Shown piece by piece: positions 7,390 to 16,444 of a DNA stretch of 64,000 nt (its first letter is position 1; the number at the start of each line of letters is the position of its first letter). Location: contig NZ_OW235315.1 in the NCBI RefSeq assembly GCF_934924865.1, positions 2,604,001-2,668,000 on the forward strand, in the 5' to 3' direction. The DNA comes from Tepidibacter aestuarii (GTDB lineage Bacteria; Bacillota; Clostridia; Peptostreptococcales; Peptostreptococcaceae). Under the pieces are notes generated by a model. It did not search any database and was not told where the DNA came from. It saw only the letters and a program-made list of their open reading frames with translations. The position numbers and the translations under genes were made by a program.

Positions 7390-9405
7390 TTATTTTACAG
7401 TTACTATTTCTTTATCTCCAACTTTAACAGTTTTACCTATTTTAGCACTTACTTGTTGTCCTTCATCAAGATTAGTAAATACTATAGGAGTTATAAGCGA
7501 TGGAACTTCTTTTTTAACTTTTTGTAAATCAACTTTAAGAATCGGTTGACCTGCTTTAACTTTGTCTCCTTCTTTAGCTAAAGCCTCAAATCCTTCTCCA
7601 TTTAAGTTTACAGTATCTATTCCAAAGTGAACTAATACTTCTTGTCCATTATCTGCAGTAAATCCTATTGCATGCTTTGTTTTAAAGAATGTAGTTATAA
7701 CTCCATCTACCGGAGATACAACTTCTCCATTTGTAGGTTCTATAGCAAATCCATCTCCCATTATTTTTTGAGAGAATACCTTATCAGGTACATCTGCTAT
7801 ATCTAACACCTTACCATTTAAAGGTGATACAAACTTTAATTCTTTACTAGAATCTTTAGCTATAGTCTTTTTTTCTACTTCTTTTACAACAGGAGTCTTA
7901 CCGTTCATTATATCTTTTATTTGACCTTTTAAAGTCTCTGATCTTGGTCCAAATATAGCTTGTAAGTTGTTACCTACTTCCATAACTCCAGATGCTCCTA
8001 AAGCTTTCAATTCATCTTTATCTACATTTTTAATATCATTAACACTTATTCTAAGTCTTGTTATACAAGCATCTAATTTAGTTATGTTTTCTTTTCCACC
8101 TAAAGCTTTTAATATCCCTTGAGCAAGCTCTGCTCCTTTAGTATTCTTAGTTTCTACTACATCTTCATCATCTTCTCTACCAGGGGTTTTTAAGTTAAAC
8201 TTTCTAATAGCGAATCTAAATCCAAAGTAGTATAAAATAGCAAATCCAAGTCCTATTAATATTACTAACCACCAAGAAGTTCTTCCAGGCATAACTCCAA
8301 ATATTAAGAAGTCTATAACTCCTCCTGAGAATGTCATACCTATCTTAACATTTAACATTTGCATTAACATAAATGATAAACCTGCAAATATACAGTGGAT
8401 TCCGTATAATACTGGTGCTACAAATAAGAATGTAAATTCTATCGGTTCTGTAATACCTGTTAAGAAAGATGTAAGAGCTGCTGATGCCATTATACCTCCA
8501 ACTAAAGCTTTCTTCTCAGGTTTTGCTTCATGATACATAGCAAGTGCAGCTGCTGGAAGTCCAAACATCATGAATGGGAATTTACCAGTCATAAATGTAC
8601 CAGCTGTAAGTTGTACACCATCTTTTAATTGTGCCATGAATATAGCTTGATCTCCTCTTACTATTTCTCCAGCCTTATTTGCATACTCTCCAAACTCAAA
8701 CCAGAATGGTGAGTAGAATATATGATGAAGTCCAAATGGTATTAATGATCTTTCTATTACCCCAAATATAAATGCTGCTAAAGTTCTATTAGCGTCTATT
8801 AAACTGTGAGAGAACCAGTTAAGTCCATCTTGTACAGGAGGCCATATAGCTAACATAGCAAATCCTAATATTAAAGCACATACAGAAGTTATAATTGGAA
8901 CGAATCTCTTTCCTGCAAAGAATCCCAAGTATGGAGGAAGTTCCATATTAAAGTATTTTTTGTACATAGTTGCTGCTAAAACTCCAACTATAATTCCTCC
9001 AAATACTCCTGTTTGAAGAGTTGGTATTCCTAAAACACTTGCATAAGCCGGACTACTACCTACCATATCAGTTGTTATATTAGCAGCAGTTCCCATAGTA
9101 ACATTCATTATTAAAAATCCTACAATAGCTGCAATACCTGCAACTCCTTCTCCATCAGCAAGACCTACCGCTACTCCTACTGCGAATAGTAAAGGAAGAT
9201 TTCCAAATATAATTCCTCCTGCTTGTTCCATTATCTTAGCAACATGTTGAATTGAAGGTGCTGCTAAAAAAGCTAATTTTGAAATTAATTCTGGATTTTG
9301 AAATGCATTACCAAAAGCAAGTAATAAACCAGCCGCCGGTAATATAGCAACAGGAAGCATTAAAGCTTTACCGATTTGTTGTAAAATTCCGAATATTTTT
9401 TTCAT
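7390..9405 (-). CDS. ptsG: PTS glucose transporter EIICBA
   Basis: 671 residues from the ATG at 9405, which follows AGAGGAGAAAGAAATT; the open frame extends 34 codons further but without a ribosome binding site and over the leader hairpin. Domain order: EIIC (about 1-390; GKRFVPIITS, GVIERSLIPFGLHHIFY, GITEPIEFTFLF), EIIB (about 420-500; the phosphorylated Cys in ITKLDACITRLRI), EIIA of the glucose type (about 520-660; phosphorylated His in VLVHFGIDTVNLNGEGF). Similarity in pattern to Bacillus PtsG is strong throughout, favouring glucose over N-acetylglucosamine. It phosphorylates the sugar during uptake. The leader shows an antitermination signal and a cre-like promoter (separate entries). 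No glcT lies in the window. Confidence 0.93.
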   Translation of the reverse strand: MKKIFGILQQIGKALMLPVAILPAAGLLLAFGNAFQNPELISKLAFLAAPSIQHVAKIMEQAGGIIFGNLPLLFAVGVAVGLADGEGVAGIAAIVGFLIMNVTMGTAANITTDMVGSSPAYASVLGIPTLQTGVFGGIIVGVLAATMYKKYFNMELPPYLGFFAGKRFVPIITSVCALILGFAMLAIWPPVQDGLNWFSHSLIDANRTLAAFIFGVIERSLIPFGLHHIFYSPFWFEFGEYANKAGEIVRGDQAIFMAQLKDGVQLTAGTFMTGKFPFMMFGLPAAALAMYHEAKPEKKALVGGIMASAALTSFLTGITEPIEFTFLFVAPVLYGIHCIFAGLSFMLMQMLNVKIGMTFSGGVIDFLIFGVMPGRTSWWLVILIGLGFAILYYFGFRFAIRKFNLKTPGREDDEDVVETKNTKGAELAQGILKALGGKENITKLDACITRLRISVNDIKNVDKDELKALGASGVMEVGNNLQAIFGPRSETLKGQIKDIMNGKTPVVKEVEKKTIAKDSSKELKFVSPLNGKVLDIADVPDKVFSQKIMGDGFAIEPTNGEVVSPVDGVITTFFKTKHAIGFTADNGQEVLVHFGIDTVNLNGEGFEALAKEGDKVKAGQPILKVDLQKVKKEVPSLITPIVFTNLDEGQQVSAKIGKTVKVGDKEIVTVK

Positions 9406-9465
9406 AATTTCTTTCTCCTCTCTTATTTTAATTAATAATAAAAAATGATTAAGTTGTATATTACA

Positions 9466-9558
9466 AAATAAAAAGGCATAAGCAAAGTCATAGATATTAT
9501 TGCTCAAAACAATAATATTTATAACTTTTGCTCATGCCTAATCTAGTTAGTAACACAC
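9466..9558 (-). promoter_or_regulatory. ptsG leader: RAT-like antiterminator overlapping a terminator
   Basis: On the minus strand the leader carries GTGTTACTAACTAGATTAGG (9555-9536) running into CATGAGCAAAAG, resembling the ribonucleic antiterminator pattern (GTTACTG ... AGGCA ... AAAAC) recognised by BglG/GlcT-type proteins. Its 3' half overlaps a very long imperfect hairpin (9539-9474) whose loop is TTTTGAG and which ends in a T-run (9473-9466). Overlap of the two is the hallmark of PTS-controlled antitermination. Read by eye; the cognate protein is not in this window. Confidence 0.6.
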
Positions 9559-9601
9559 AAAGTTATTAAGAATATTAATTTTTATTTATTTTATGAATAC
9601 A

Positions 9602-9640
9602 TAGTAACATAAAAAAATATGCATTGCAACCGTTTTCATG
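9602..9640 (-). promoter_or_regulatory. ptsG promoter with overlapping cre-like site
   Basis: Minus strand: -35 TTGCAA (9630-9625), 17-base spacer, -10 TACTAT (9607-9602). The cre-like sequence ATGAAAACGGTTGCAA (9640-9625) overlaps the -35; it fits the CcpA consensus except for one or two positions. CcpA control of glucose uptake is plausible but inferred. Confidence 0.55.
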
Positions 9641-9715
9641 TATTTTCTACATAGTTTTTTATATTTTTCTACATTTTTTTGTATTTTTTCATATTTTTGT
9701 GAATCTTTTGTGTTC

Positions 9716-10666
9716 TTATTGTATCATTTCCCAATTAGTATTTATAATTACTTTTTCTACCAGTTCTTTACTCATTTCAGGATGAATTGTTTCTTCATGA
9801 GATATAGTTATTATAGACATAGATATAGCAAATTTAACCATATGTTCCATAGACATATTATTCATATATCCATATCCAAGACCTGCTACAAAGGAATCTC
9901 CTGCTCCAGTTACATTGTTTACTTCAACATCATGAGCCTTAATTCTTCCAGATTCAGATTTATTGCAATAATAAATTCCTTCTGCATCAAGACTTATAAA
10001 TACATTTTGTATTCCAAGCGATAAGAAATAATCTCCTGCTTTCTTTAAGTCTTCATCACTTTTTATTTTAAATCCAGCCAAAATTTCCGCTTCATGTCTA
10101 TTAGGCTTTATTGTATGAAAATGATTTATTAAATGTTTTATATTTTCAGCTTTAGCAGCAGATATAGGATCTAGTATAAACTTAGTTCTCCCTTTAAATT
10201 TATTAAGTATATATTCAAGTTTTTCAGGATCATCTGCATCTAAGCAAATATACTCAGAATTATTTATAATTTCTTCTTTAGAATCAATGAAGGCAAAATC
10301 CATTTTATCTATAACCTTCATATCTGCAATTCCAGATACCATTTCCCCATTTTCATTTAAAATAGCCATATAAGTAGGCGTTCCTTCATTCTCAAGTACT
10401 AGAGATTCACTCATATCATATCCTATAACTTTTGAGTGCTCCATCATACTACGACCTTTTGAATCATCACCTAGTATAGATATAAATTTTGTATTTACAC
10501 CTACCCTAGCCATATTCTCAGCAATATTTCTGCATACTCCTCCAAATGATATTTTTATATTTCCAGGTGTAGAGTTATACGGTTTATAGCACGAACTACA
10601 AAACCCAAATATATCAACAACAGAGGCTCCAAATACTAAAATATATGGTTGGTTCTCTTTATTCAT
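9716..10666 (-). CDS. PfkB-family carbohydrate/nucleoside kinase (pseudouridine-kinase-like)
   Basis: 316 residues from the ATG at 10666, eight bases after GGAG; an ATG six bases upstream is too close to the site. PfkB signatures are clear: the first, GGVCRNIAENMARVG, and the second with the catalytic Asp, NNVTGAGDSFVAGLGYGY. The N-terminal FGASVVDIFG and the GGVxRNIAENMARxG form are reminiscent of pseudouridine kinases (PsuK/YeiC) rather than ribokinase or fructokinase. No pseudouridine glycosidase gene is adjacent, so the substrate stays open. It probably has its own promoter; ptsG lies downstream with a separate promoter. Confidence 0.75.
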   Translation of the reverse strand: MNKENQPYILVFGASVVDIFGFCSSCYKPYNSTPGNIKISFGGVCRNIAENMARVGVNTKFISILGDDSKGRSMMEHSKVIGYDMSESLVLENEGTPTYMAILNENGEMVSGIADMKVIDKMDFAFIDSKEEIINNSEYICLDADDPEKLEYILNKFKGRTKFILDPISAAKAENIKHLINHFHTIKPNRHEAEILAGFKIKSDEDLKKAGDYFLSLGIQNVFISLDAEGIYYCNKSESGRIKAHDVEVNNVTGAGDSFVAGLGYGYMNNMSMEHMVKFAISMSIITISHEETIHPEMSKELVEKVIINTNWEMIQ

Positions 10667-10825
10667 TCTCATCTCTCCTTCTAATAGTCAACCACACTAT
10701 TTTATCATATTTTATCGATTTTTGTAATTCAAAAAAATATAACCCGCCCTCATTTGTAAATATATCCCAACTGCAATATTGCAAATATTCTATATATAAT
10801 TCAAATTTATCATAATAAAAAATAT

Positions 10826-12586
10826 CTATTTGAAATGCATTTTCTCCAATGTGAAATAAAATAGTACTCCATCATCAGTGTTTTTGACTCCATATTCACT
10901 ATCATGTATTTCTAATATATTTTTTACAATTGATAACCCTAATCCAGTTCCTCCTGACTGTCTATGTCTGGACTCTTCGACTCTATAAAATCTATCCCAT
11001 ATTTTATCAATTTTTTCTTTAGGTATATTTTTTCCGCTATTTTCAATATAAATATATACTTTCATATTCTGCATTTTTATATCTATATTTATATTTCCTA
11101 AAAATCCTGTATGCCTTATTGCATTACTAAAAAGATTTACAATAACTTGTTCAATACCTCTCTTGTCACCATAAACGAATATATTTTGTCTACCTACATC
11201 AAAATTAATGCTTATTTTCTTTTCTTCTATATGATATTTAAATTTATTTATAACTTTATAAAATAACTTATCTATTATTAATTCTTCTTTGTTTAACTTA
11301 TATGATTTAGATTCTAATTTAGACAGTTCTAACATATCTAATACTAGATCATTCATTTTTTCTGTTTCATCTATTATAACACCCAAATAATATTCTTTTT
11401 TATTTTCATAAATACCATCTTTGATTCCTTCAGCAAATCCTTTAATTATTCCAAGAGGAGTTTTAAACTCATGAGATGCACTTGATATAAATTCTTTTCT
11501 CATTTTTTCTAACTTTTTCTCTTTTTCAATATCTTTTTCTAACTTTGCATTAGCTTTTTTTAGCTCTTCTAACGTACTATTTAAATTTTTAGATAGTGAA
11601 TTTAAACTACTTGCCAGACTTCCAATTTCATCCTTAGATTTTATATCACAATAAGATGAAAAATCCAAATCTGCCATTTTAATAGCAGATTTATTAATCT
11701 TAACCAAAGGAGCAGCTATCATTTTTGAATATACAAATGCTAAAATCAATATAAATAATAATGCTGCTATAAAAACATAAACATAATACTCCTTCATAAT
11801 TGTCATTGCTTCACCTATTTGCTGTAAAGATGAGCTCACAAAAACCATTTCAGTAATATCTCCATCTTTAATAATAGGTTTTACAAACACAATATTTTCT
11901 ATCTGACTAAAATCATCTATATAGCTGTAATTGATTATTCGTCCATCTAATTCAAAATTAGACTCTTTATTTTCCCAAAAAAATTCATTAACTAAATCAA
12001 CAAACATATAATCATCATAAGGCTGTAGATTATCTGTACTTGATGGGATATTCATTTTTTTTATTTCTCCATTTATAATTTGTATATTTTTATTTATATC
12101 TGACTCATATCCCCAAAAGAACATTCCATCAATCTCCATATTTAAAGGAACTAATATACTTTTTTCTTTATTTAAATATGTTCCTTCAAAACTTACACTT
12201 TCTCCAATTTCAACATTTAAACTTTCAAATTGATATATATCCATAAAATTATTTAAAAGAACTGTTATATTTTTACCAGTTGAATCTGTTATAGTTATAT
12301 CGAATTTATCATTATATTTTATTAATCCATTTTTATCTAGTATTGCAATTAATGCATTATTTTCATCTGAAAATAAGCTTAATTTTTTATGCATATTTTT
12401 TTTATTGTTAATAGTTAAATATTCATCTGTAAATTTTTCAATATTTTTTTCTAATGTTTTAATCTTTCTATCTACATAAAAATCTTCAAAAAACACAGTT
12501 TGTAATATCATATTAACAGTTAAAAAAAACATAAAAAATGCTGTAGTGACAATAAATAGTTTAAAAGTTATTCCTTTATATTTCAT
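10826..12586 (-). CDS. Membrane sensor histidine kinase (HAMP)
   Basis: 586 residues. An N-terminal membrane segment (about 9-28) and a second near 273-292 bracket a roughly 240-residue extracytoplasmic sensor domain. A HAMP linker follows (about 293-345), a coiled coil rich in Lys/Glu, then HisKA with the phospho-accepting His in SASHEFKTPLGIIKG and HATPase_c with NLFSNAIRHTG and GGTGLGLSIVKN. It overlaps its response regulator by one base (TAATG), so the pair is translationally coupled. The signal is unknown. A secreted HExxH-motif protein lies upstream behind a terminator and could be linked to the sensor's function, but that is only proximity. Confidence 0.92.
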   Translation of the reverse strand: MKYKGITFKLFIVTTAFFMFFLTVNMILQTVFFEDFYVDRKIKTLEKNIEKFTDEYLTINNKKNMHKKLSLFSDENNALIAILDKNGLIKYNDKFDITITDSTGKNITVLLNNFMDIYQFESLNVEIGESVSFEGTYLNKEKSILVPLNMEIDGMFFWGYESDINKNIQIINGEIKKMNIPSSTDNLQPYDDYMFVDLVNEFFWENKESNFELDGRIINYSYIDDFSQIENIVFVKPIIKDGDITEMVFVSSSLQQIGEAMTIMKEYYVYVFIAALLFILILAFVYSKMIAAPLVKINKSAIKMADLDFSSYCDIKSKDEIGSLASSLNSLSKNLNSTLEELKKANAKLEKDIEKEKKLEKMRKEFISSASHEFKTPLGIIKGFAEGIKDGIYENKKEYYLGVIIDETEKMNDLVLDMLELSKLESKSYKLNKEELIIDKLFYKVINKFKYHIEEKKISINFDVGRQNIFVYGDKRGIEQVIVNLFSNAIRHTGFLGNINIDIKMQNMKVYIYIENSGKNIPKEKIDKIWDRFYRVEESRHRQSGGTGLGLSIVKNILEIHDSEYGVKNTDDGVLFYFTLEKMHFK

Positions 12587-13260
12587 TAATCCACCTCAAA
12601 CATATAGCCAGCTCTTATCATTGTCCGAATATATTTAGCTTTATCTTTTAATTTTTTCCTAAGTTTTTTTATATGAGTATCTACAGTTCTAAGATCTCCA
12701 AAATAGTCATATCCCCAAACTTTATTAAGAATATTTTCCCTTGATAAAACTATCCCTTTATTTTCAATCATATAAACAAGTAAGTCATATTCTTTTGGAG
12801 CTAAATCTATAATTTCATCATCTATTTTAAAACTGCGAGATAGTTTATTAATTTCTATGCAGCCAATATTTAATATATTATTTGTTGATACTGTTCCTTG
12901 TGCTCTTTTTAGTAACATCTTTGCTCTAGCAACTAAAACCTTTGGACTAAATGGCTTTGTTACATAATCATCCGCTCCAAGATCAAATCCCATTAACTTA
13001 TCCTCTTCTTCACTTCTGGCTGTTAACATTATAATAGGTACATCTGAAATATTTCTTATTCTTTTACAAACTGACCATCCATCTAATTCTGGTATCATAA
13101 TATCTAATATTATTAAATCTATTTTATTTTCTTCAAATGCTGCCATGGCATCTTTCCCATTCTCTACTTCATATATATTAAACCCCTCGAATTTAAAATA
13201 ATCACTTACTATTTCCCTTATCCTATCCTCATCTTCAACCAATAAAACATTTTTTTGCAC
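12586..13260 (-). CDS. OmpR/PhoB-family response regulator
   Basis: 224 residues from a GTG at 13260, placed nine bases after GAGAGGTGA; an ATG seven codons upstream has no ribosome binding site and sits against a terminator T-run, so I prefer the GTG. Receiver domain: acidic pocket in LLVEDED, phospho-acceptor in DLIILDIMIPELDGW, Thr in MLTARSEEED, Lys in DYVTKPFSP. The C-terminal winged helix has LAPKEYDLLVYM and GDLRTVDTHIKKLRKKL. It precedes and couples to the histidine kinase gene. Confidence 0.93.
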   Translation of the reverse strand: MQKNVLLVEDEDRIREIVSDYFKFEGFNIYEVENGKDAMAAFEENKIDLIILDIMIPELDGWSVCKRIRNISDVPIIMLTARSEEEDKLMGFDLGADDYVTKPFSPKVLVARAKMLLKRAQGTVSTNNILNIGCIEINKLSRSFKIDDEIIDLAPKEYDLLVYMIENKGIVLSRENILNKVWGYDYFGDLRTVDTHIKKLRKKLKDKAKYIRTMIRAGYMFEVD

Positions 13261-13282
13261 CTTTATTTTCACCTCTCTCATA

Positions 13283-13342
13283 GAATAAAAAAACTCTGTA
13301 CTTTTTTATTATACAGTAAATAAGTACAGAGTTTTTTTATTC
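13283..13342. terminator. Strong hairpin between metalloprotease-like gene and response regulator
   Basis: GAATAAAAAAACTCTGTACTT and its exact complement flank an 18-base AT-rich loop (13304-13321), giving an intrinsic terminator for the HExxH gene. The loop read on the minus strand contains TGTATAAT, which could be the -10 box of the downstream response-regulator gene; no convincing -35 was seen. Confidence 0.85.
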
Positions 13343-14406
13343 TATAAGCTTTTTCTAATTTCTTCTCTTATCTTTACAAGTTCAGTAAAGTCATAGAAAA
13401 ACAACATTTTCTTTTCAGCTATACTCTTTCCTTTTGGTTTGTCTGATACAACAAACGCTTTAAATGTCTCTGCTATATCTTCTTCTGGATTAGTAGCGGA
13501 ATATTCTGAAACAAATCTATTTTTATATTTATCATAAAACTCAACAATTGCCTCTTCATTCTCTTCATCTTCATTGTATGCTTTAAATTCTTCAAAAATA
13601 TCAGCCCAGAACTTTTTATAAAATAAATTTAAGTAAGAATTACTTTTAGTAGTCCCTTCATCCGTTATATAATTTAAACTTTTTTCTTCTTTAGGTATAA
13701 CCTGATTGTCATTTAAAGTTAGAATATGAGCAAATTCATGAACGATAGTTTCATCTAATTCTTTTCCTATTAATTTTCCTTTTTTATGAAAAGCATCCTT
13801 TATATCTATAGCCAATGTCCACTTTTTATTTTTATTATCAGGTGAATAAACATAAGCTAATGTTTCATCTTTTCCATCTGTCATTATTTCAAATTCTGTA
13901 ATTCTATTAATATAAGATTTTGGTATTATTTTTTTTGATCTATTCCACATTAATTTATATTTGTTCATGTCTTCTTTTGATACTTCTTCATTAAACTTAA
14001 AGTTTACATTTCCATTACTTACTTTATAAGAAATAATTTCATCCACATCGCTTTCATAAGAATAACAATCCTCTGGATTAACTCCCGCTTTTTCAAGAAT
14101 ACTATCAAACTCTTCCCAAAGCAAATCTGCTTTTCTATAATTATTATCTTTTTCGTATACTAGAATTTCTGAATACAAATCCCTTAATTCTTTAATTTGA
14201 TCTTCATTAAATTTTTCTAACTCTTCTCCTAATAATTCTTCAAAACTTGAAAAGTATTCATATTCTTCAGAATCTAGTTCATCCTTTATTACAGTATCTG
14301 ATTTTACCGCATGCTTTGGTTCATCATATATTCGTCTTGATAAAGCAATTCCACTTATTATACTTAAAAACAATATTAAAGCTAGTATTTTTTTATTAAA
14401 TTTCAT
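13342..14406 (-). CDS. Secreted or membrane-anchored protein with zinc-metallopeptidase HExxH motif
   Basis: 354 residues. The N-terminus (about 5-23) is a hydrophobic signal or anchor without a lipobox Cys, followed by an acidic Glu/Asp-rich region (40-130). At about 218-228 ETIVHEFAHIL contains HEFAH, the HExxH zinc site with the catalytic Glu; a downstream Glu in NPEEDIAETFKAFV (about 310) could be the third zinc ligand, as in gluzincin-like folds. I do not recognise a named family. Start follows GAGGGGAAGATAA. The gene has its own terminator and lies just upstream of an OmpR-type two-component pair on the same strand. Peptidase activity is inferred from the motif. Confidence 0.7.
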   Translation of the reverse strand: MKFNKKILALILFLSIISGIALSRRIYDEPKHAVKSDTVIKDELDSEEYEYFSSFEELLGEELEKFNEDQIKELRDLYSEILVYEKDNNYRKADLLWEEFDSILEKAGVNPEDCYSYESDVDEIISYKVSNGNVNFKFNEEVSKEDMNKYKLMWNRSKKIIPKSYINRITEFEIMTDGKDETLAYVYSPDNKNKKWTLAIDIKDAFHKKGKLIGKELDETIVHEFAHILTLNDNQVIPKEEKSLNYITDEGTTKSNSYLNLFYKKFWADIFEEFKAYNEDEENEEAIVEFYDKYKNRFVSEYSATNPEEDIAETFKAFVVSDKPKGKSIAEKKMLFFYDFTELVKIREEIRKSL

Positions 14407-14526
14407 TTATCTTCCCCTCTTTCATTTAAATTCTAAATCCAATTTTTATAAATATTTTTGATGATATATAAATTATAATTTTTAGATGTGTACTCTCTGT
14501 GTACTTTCTATGAAGTTTAAATGAAA

Positions 14527-14558
14527 AAAGACCTATATACAAAAGTATATAAGTCTTA
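14527..14558 (-). terminator. Intrinsic terminator of the fruRKA operon
   Basis: On the minus strand AAGACTTATATAC-TTTT-GTATATAGGTCTT is followed by TTTTTT, 14 bases after the fruA stop codon. Confidence 0.88.
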
Positions 14559-14571
14559 AAATCTAATATTC

Positions 14572-16428
14572 CTATACAGGCTTTTTCAATGCGCCTAACA
14601 TAAATGCTGTAACAAATGATCCAGCTAATATAGCAGCAACATATAAAAGAGGATTTGTAGTTATCGGTATTACAAACATTCCTCCATGAGGTGCTGGTAG
14701 CATAACATTGAACATCATAGTTAATGCTCCTGCAAGTGCTGATCCTATTATAGCAGATGGAAGTACTCTTGCAGGGTCTGCAGCTGCAAACGGTATAGCT
14801 CCCTCTGTAATAAATGATGCACCCATTATATAACAAGTCTTACCCGCTTCTCTTTCACTCTTAGTAAATCTATTTTTAAATATTGTTGTAGCTATTGCTA
14901 TTCCAAGAGGAGGAACCATTCCACCAGCCATAACCGCAGCATGAGGTGCAAAGTTTCCTGCATCAATCATTGCTATTCCAAATGTAAATGCCGCTTTATT
15001 TATAGGTCCACCCATATCTACTGCCATCATACCACCAAGTACTAATCCAAGTATTACCTTGTTAGCTGTTCCCATAGAGTTTAACCAATTTTGCATAGCT
15101 AAATTTAAAGCTTGAACAGGTCCAACAACTACTAATAACATTATAGCCCCACTTAGAAATATTCCAAATAAAGGATATAGCAATACCGGTTTTATACCTT
15201 CAAGAGATAATGGAAGATTTGAGAACGCTTTCTTTAGGAATAGTATTACATATCCACCTAAAAATCCTGCTATAAGTCCACCTAAGAATCCTGCACCATT
15301 ACTATTAGCTATAAGTCCACCTACCATGGCAGGCGCAAATCCAGGTCTATCAGCTATACTCATACCAATAAATCCTGCAAGCACAGGGATCATAAGTCCA
15401 AACGCACCAGATCCTCCGCCTATATCCATAAGTAATTTAGCAAAAGAATTATATTGAGGATTACTTGGGTCAAATGCCTTTATACCAAACATGAAAGATA
15501 TAGCAATTAATATACCCCCACCTACAACGAATGGTAGCATATTTGAAACCCCATTCATAAGATGCTTATAAAAACCATTTCTTTCAGTCTTATCACTGGA
15601 TTTTATTGACCCTGTATGCTTGTATACAGGAGCATCTTCTCTTAAAGCTTTATTTATAAGATTTTCAGCATCTTTTATTCCTTTTGCAACTGGTACTTGA
15701 ATTACCTTTTTTCCATCAAATCTTGCCATTTCAACCTTCTTATCAGCTGCAACTATTATTGCCTTAGCCCTTTTAATATCATCCTTAGTAAGTCCATTTT
15801 TAACTCCAGTTGATCCATTAGTTTCAACCTTTATATTTACGTTCATATCCTTTGCTTTATTCTTAAGAGCATCTGCCGCCATATAAGTATGAGCTATACC
15901 TGTTGGACAAGCAGTTACTGCTAAAATTAAATCATCGCTATTAGTTTCAGTCTCTTTATTTTCTTTTAAATACTCTTCTTCTTGTCTATCTATTATTCTT
16001 AATAACTCATTTTCACTTTTAGCATTCATAAGTTTATCTTTAAATCCATCAACCATCAGCATAGCTGATAATCTAGATAAAGTATCTAAATGATCATTGT
16101 TAGCTCCATCTTTTCCAGCTATCATGAAAAATATATGAGCAGGCTTATTGTCCATAGAATCATAGTCTATGCCTTCTTTTGAATATCCAAATGCTAATGC
16201 TGAAGTTTTAACAGCGCTAGTTTTAGCATGAGGTATTGCTATTCCTTCACCTACACCAGTTGAGAATTGTTTTTCTCTATTTAATATAGCCTTTTTAAAT
16301 TCTTCCTTATCAGAAAGTCTACCTGAATTATTCAATTTATCTACAAGTTCATCTATAACTTCTGATTTAGTCTTAGACTTTAGATTTAGAATAATTGTAT
16401 CTTTTTTCAAAAGATCCGTTATTTTCAT
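14572..16428 (-). CDS. fruA: PTS fructose transporter EIIABC
   Basis: 618 residues with domain order IIA-IIB-IIC. IIA (about 1-145) carries the phosphorylated His in GIAIPHAKTSAV. IIB (about 165-265) begins LILAVTACPTGIAHTYMAAD with the active Cys in TACPTG. IIC (about 285-615) is the membrane part with PFVVGGGILIAISFMFG and GAIPFAAADPARVLPS, characteristic of the fructose family. It imports fructose and releases fructose 1-phosphate, the substrate of the upstream fruK product. Third gene of fruR-fruK-fruA; 16 bases separate fruK from fruA and the start follows GGAGAAGGT. Confidence 0.96.
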   Translation of the reverse strand: MKITDLLKKDTIILNLKSKTKSEVIDELVDKLNNSGRLSDKEEFKKAILNREKQFSTGVGEGIAIPHAKTSAVKTSALAFGYSKEGIDYDSMDNKPAHIFFMIAGKDGANNDHLDTLSRLSAMLMVDGFKDKLMNAKSENELLRIIDRQEEEYLKENKETETNSDDLILAVTACPTGIAHTYMAADALKNKAKDMNVNIKVETNGSTGVKNGLTKDDIKRAKAIIVAADKKVEMARFDGKKVIQVPVAKGIKDAENLINKALREDAPVYKHTGSIKSSDKTERNGFYKHLMNGVSNMLPFVVGGGILIAISFMFGIKAFDPSNPQYNSFAKLLMDIGGGSGAFGLMIPVLAGFIGMSIADRPGFAPAMVGGLIANSNGAGFLGGLIAGFLGGYVILFLKKAFSNLPLSLEGIKPVLLYPLFGIFLSGAIMLLVVVGPVQALNLAMQNWLNSMGTANKVILGLVLGGMMAVDMGGPINKAAFTFGIAMIDAGNFAPHAAVMAGGMVPPLGIAIATTIFKNRFTKSEREAGKTCYIMGASFITEGAIPFAAADPARVLPSAIIGSALAGALTMMFNVMLPAPHGGMFVIPITTNPLLYVAAILAGSFVTAFMLGALKKPV

Positions 16429-16444
16429 ACCTTCTCCATCTCCT

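Noticed and set aside
9406..9507. 34-codon N-terminal extension of ptsG
   Set aside because: It would translate through the terminator hairpin of the leader; the ATG at 9405 has a strong site and the normal PtsG start.
9638..10024. Plus-strand open frame of 128 codons over pfkB
   Set aside because: It is antisense to a clear PfkB kinase gene and rich in Phe, Tyr, Ser and Cys, as expected of a shadow frame.
14426..14836. Minus-strand 136-codon frame at the end of fruA
   Set aside because: It is another frame of the fruA 3' end with Cys/Tyr-rich composition and no start signal; the fruA reading frame is well supported.
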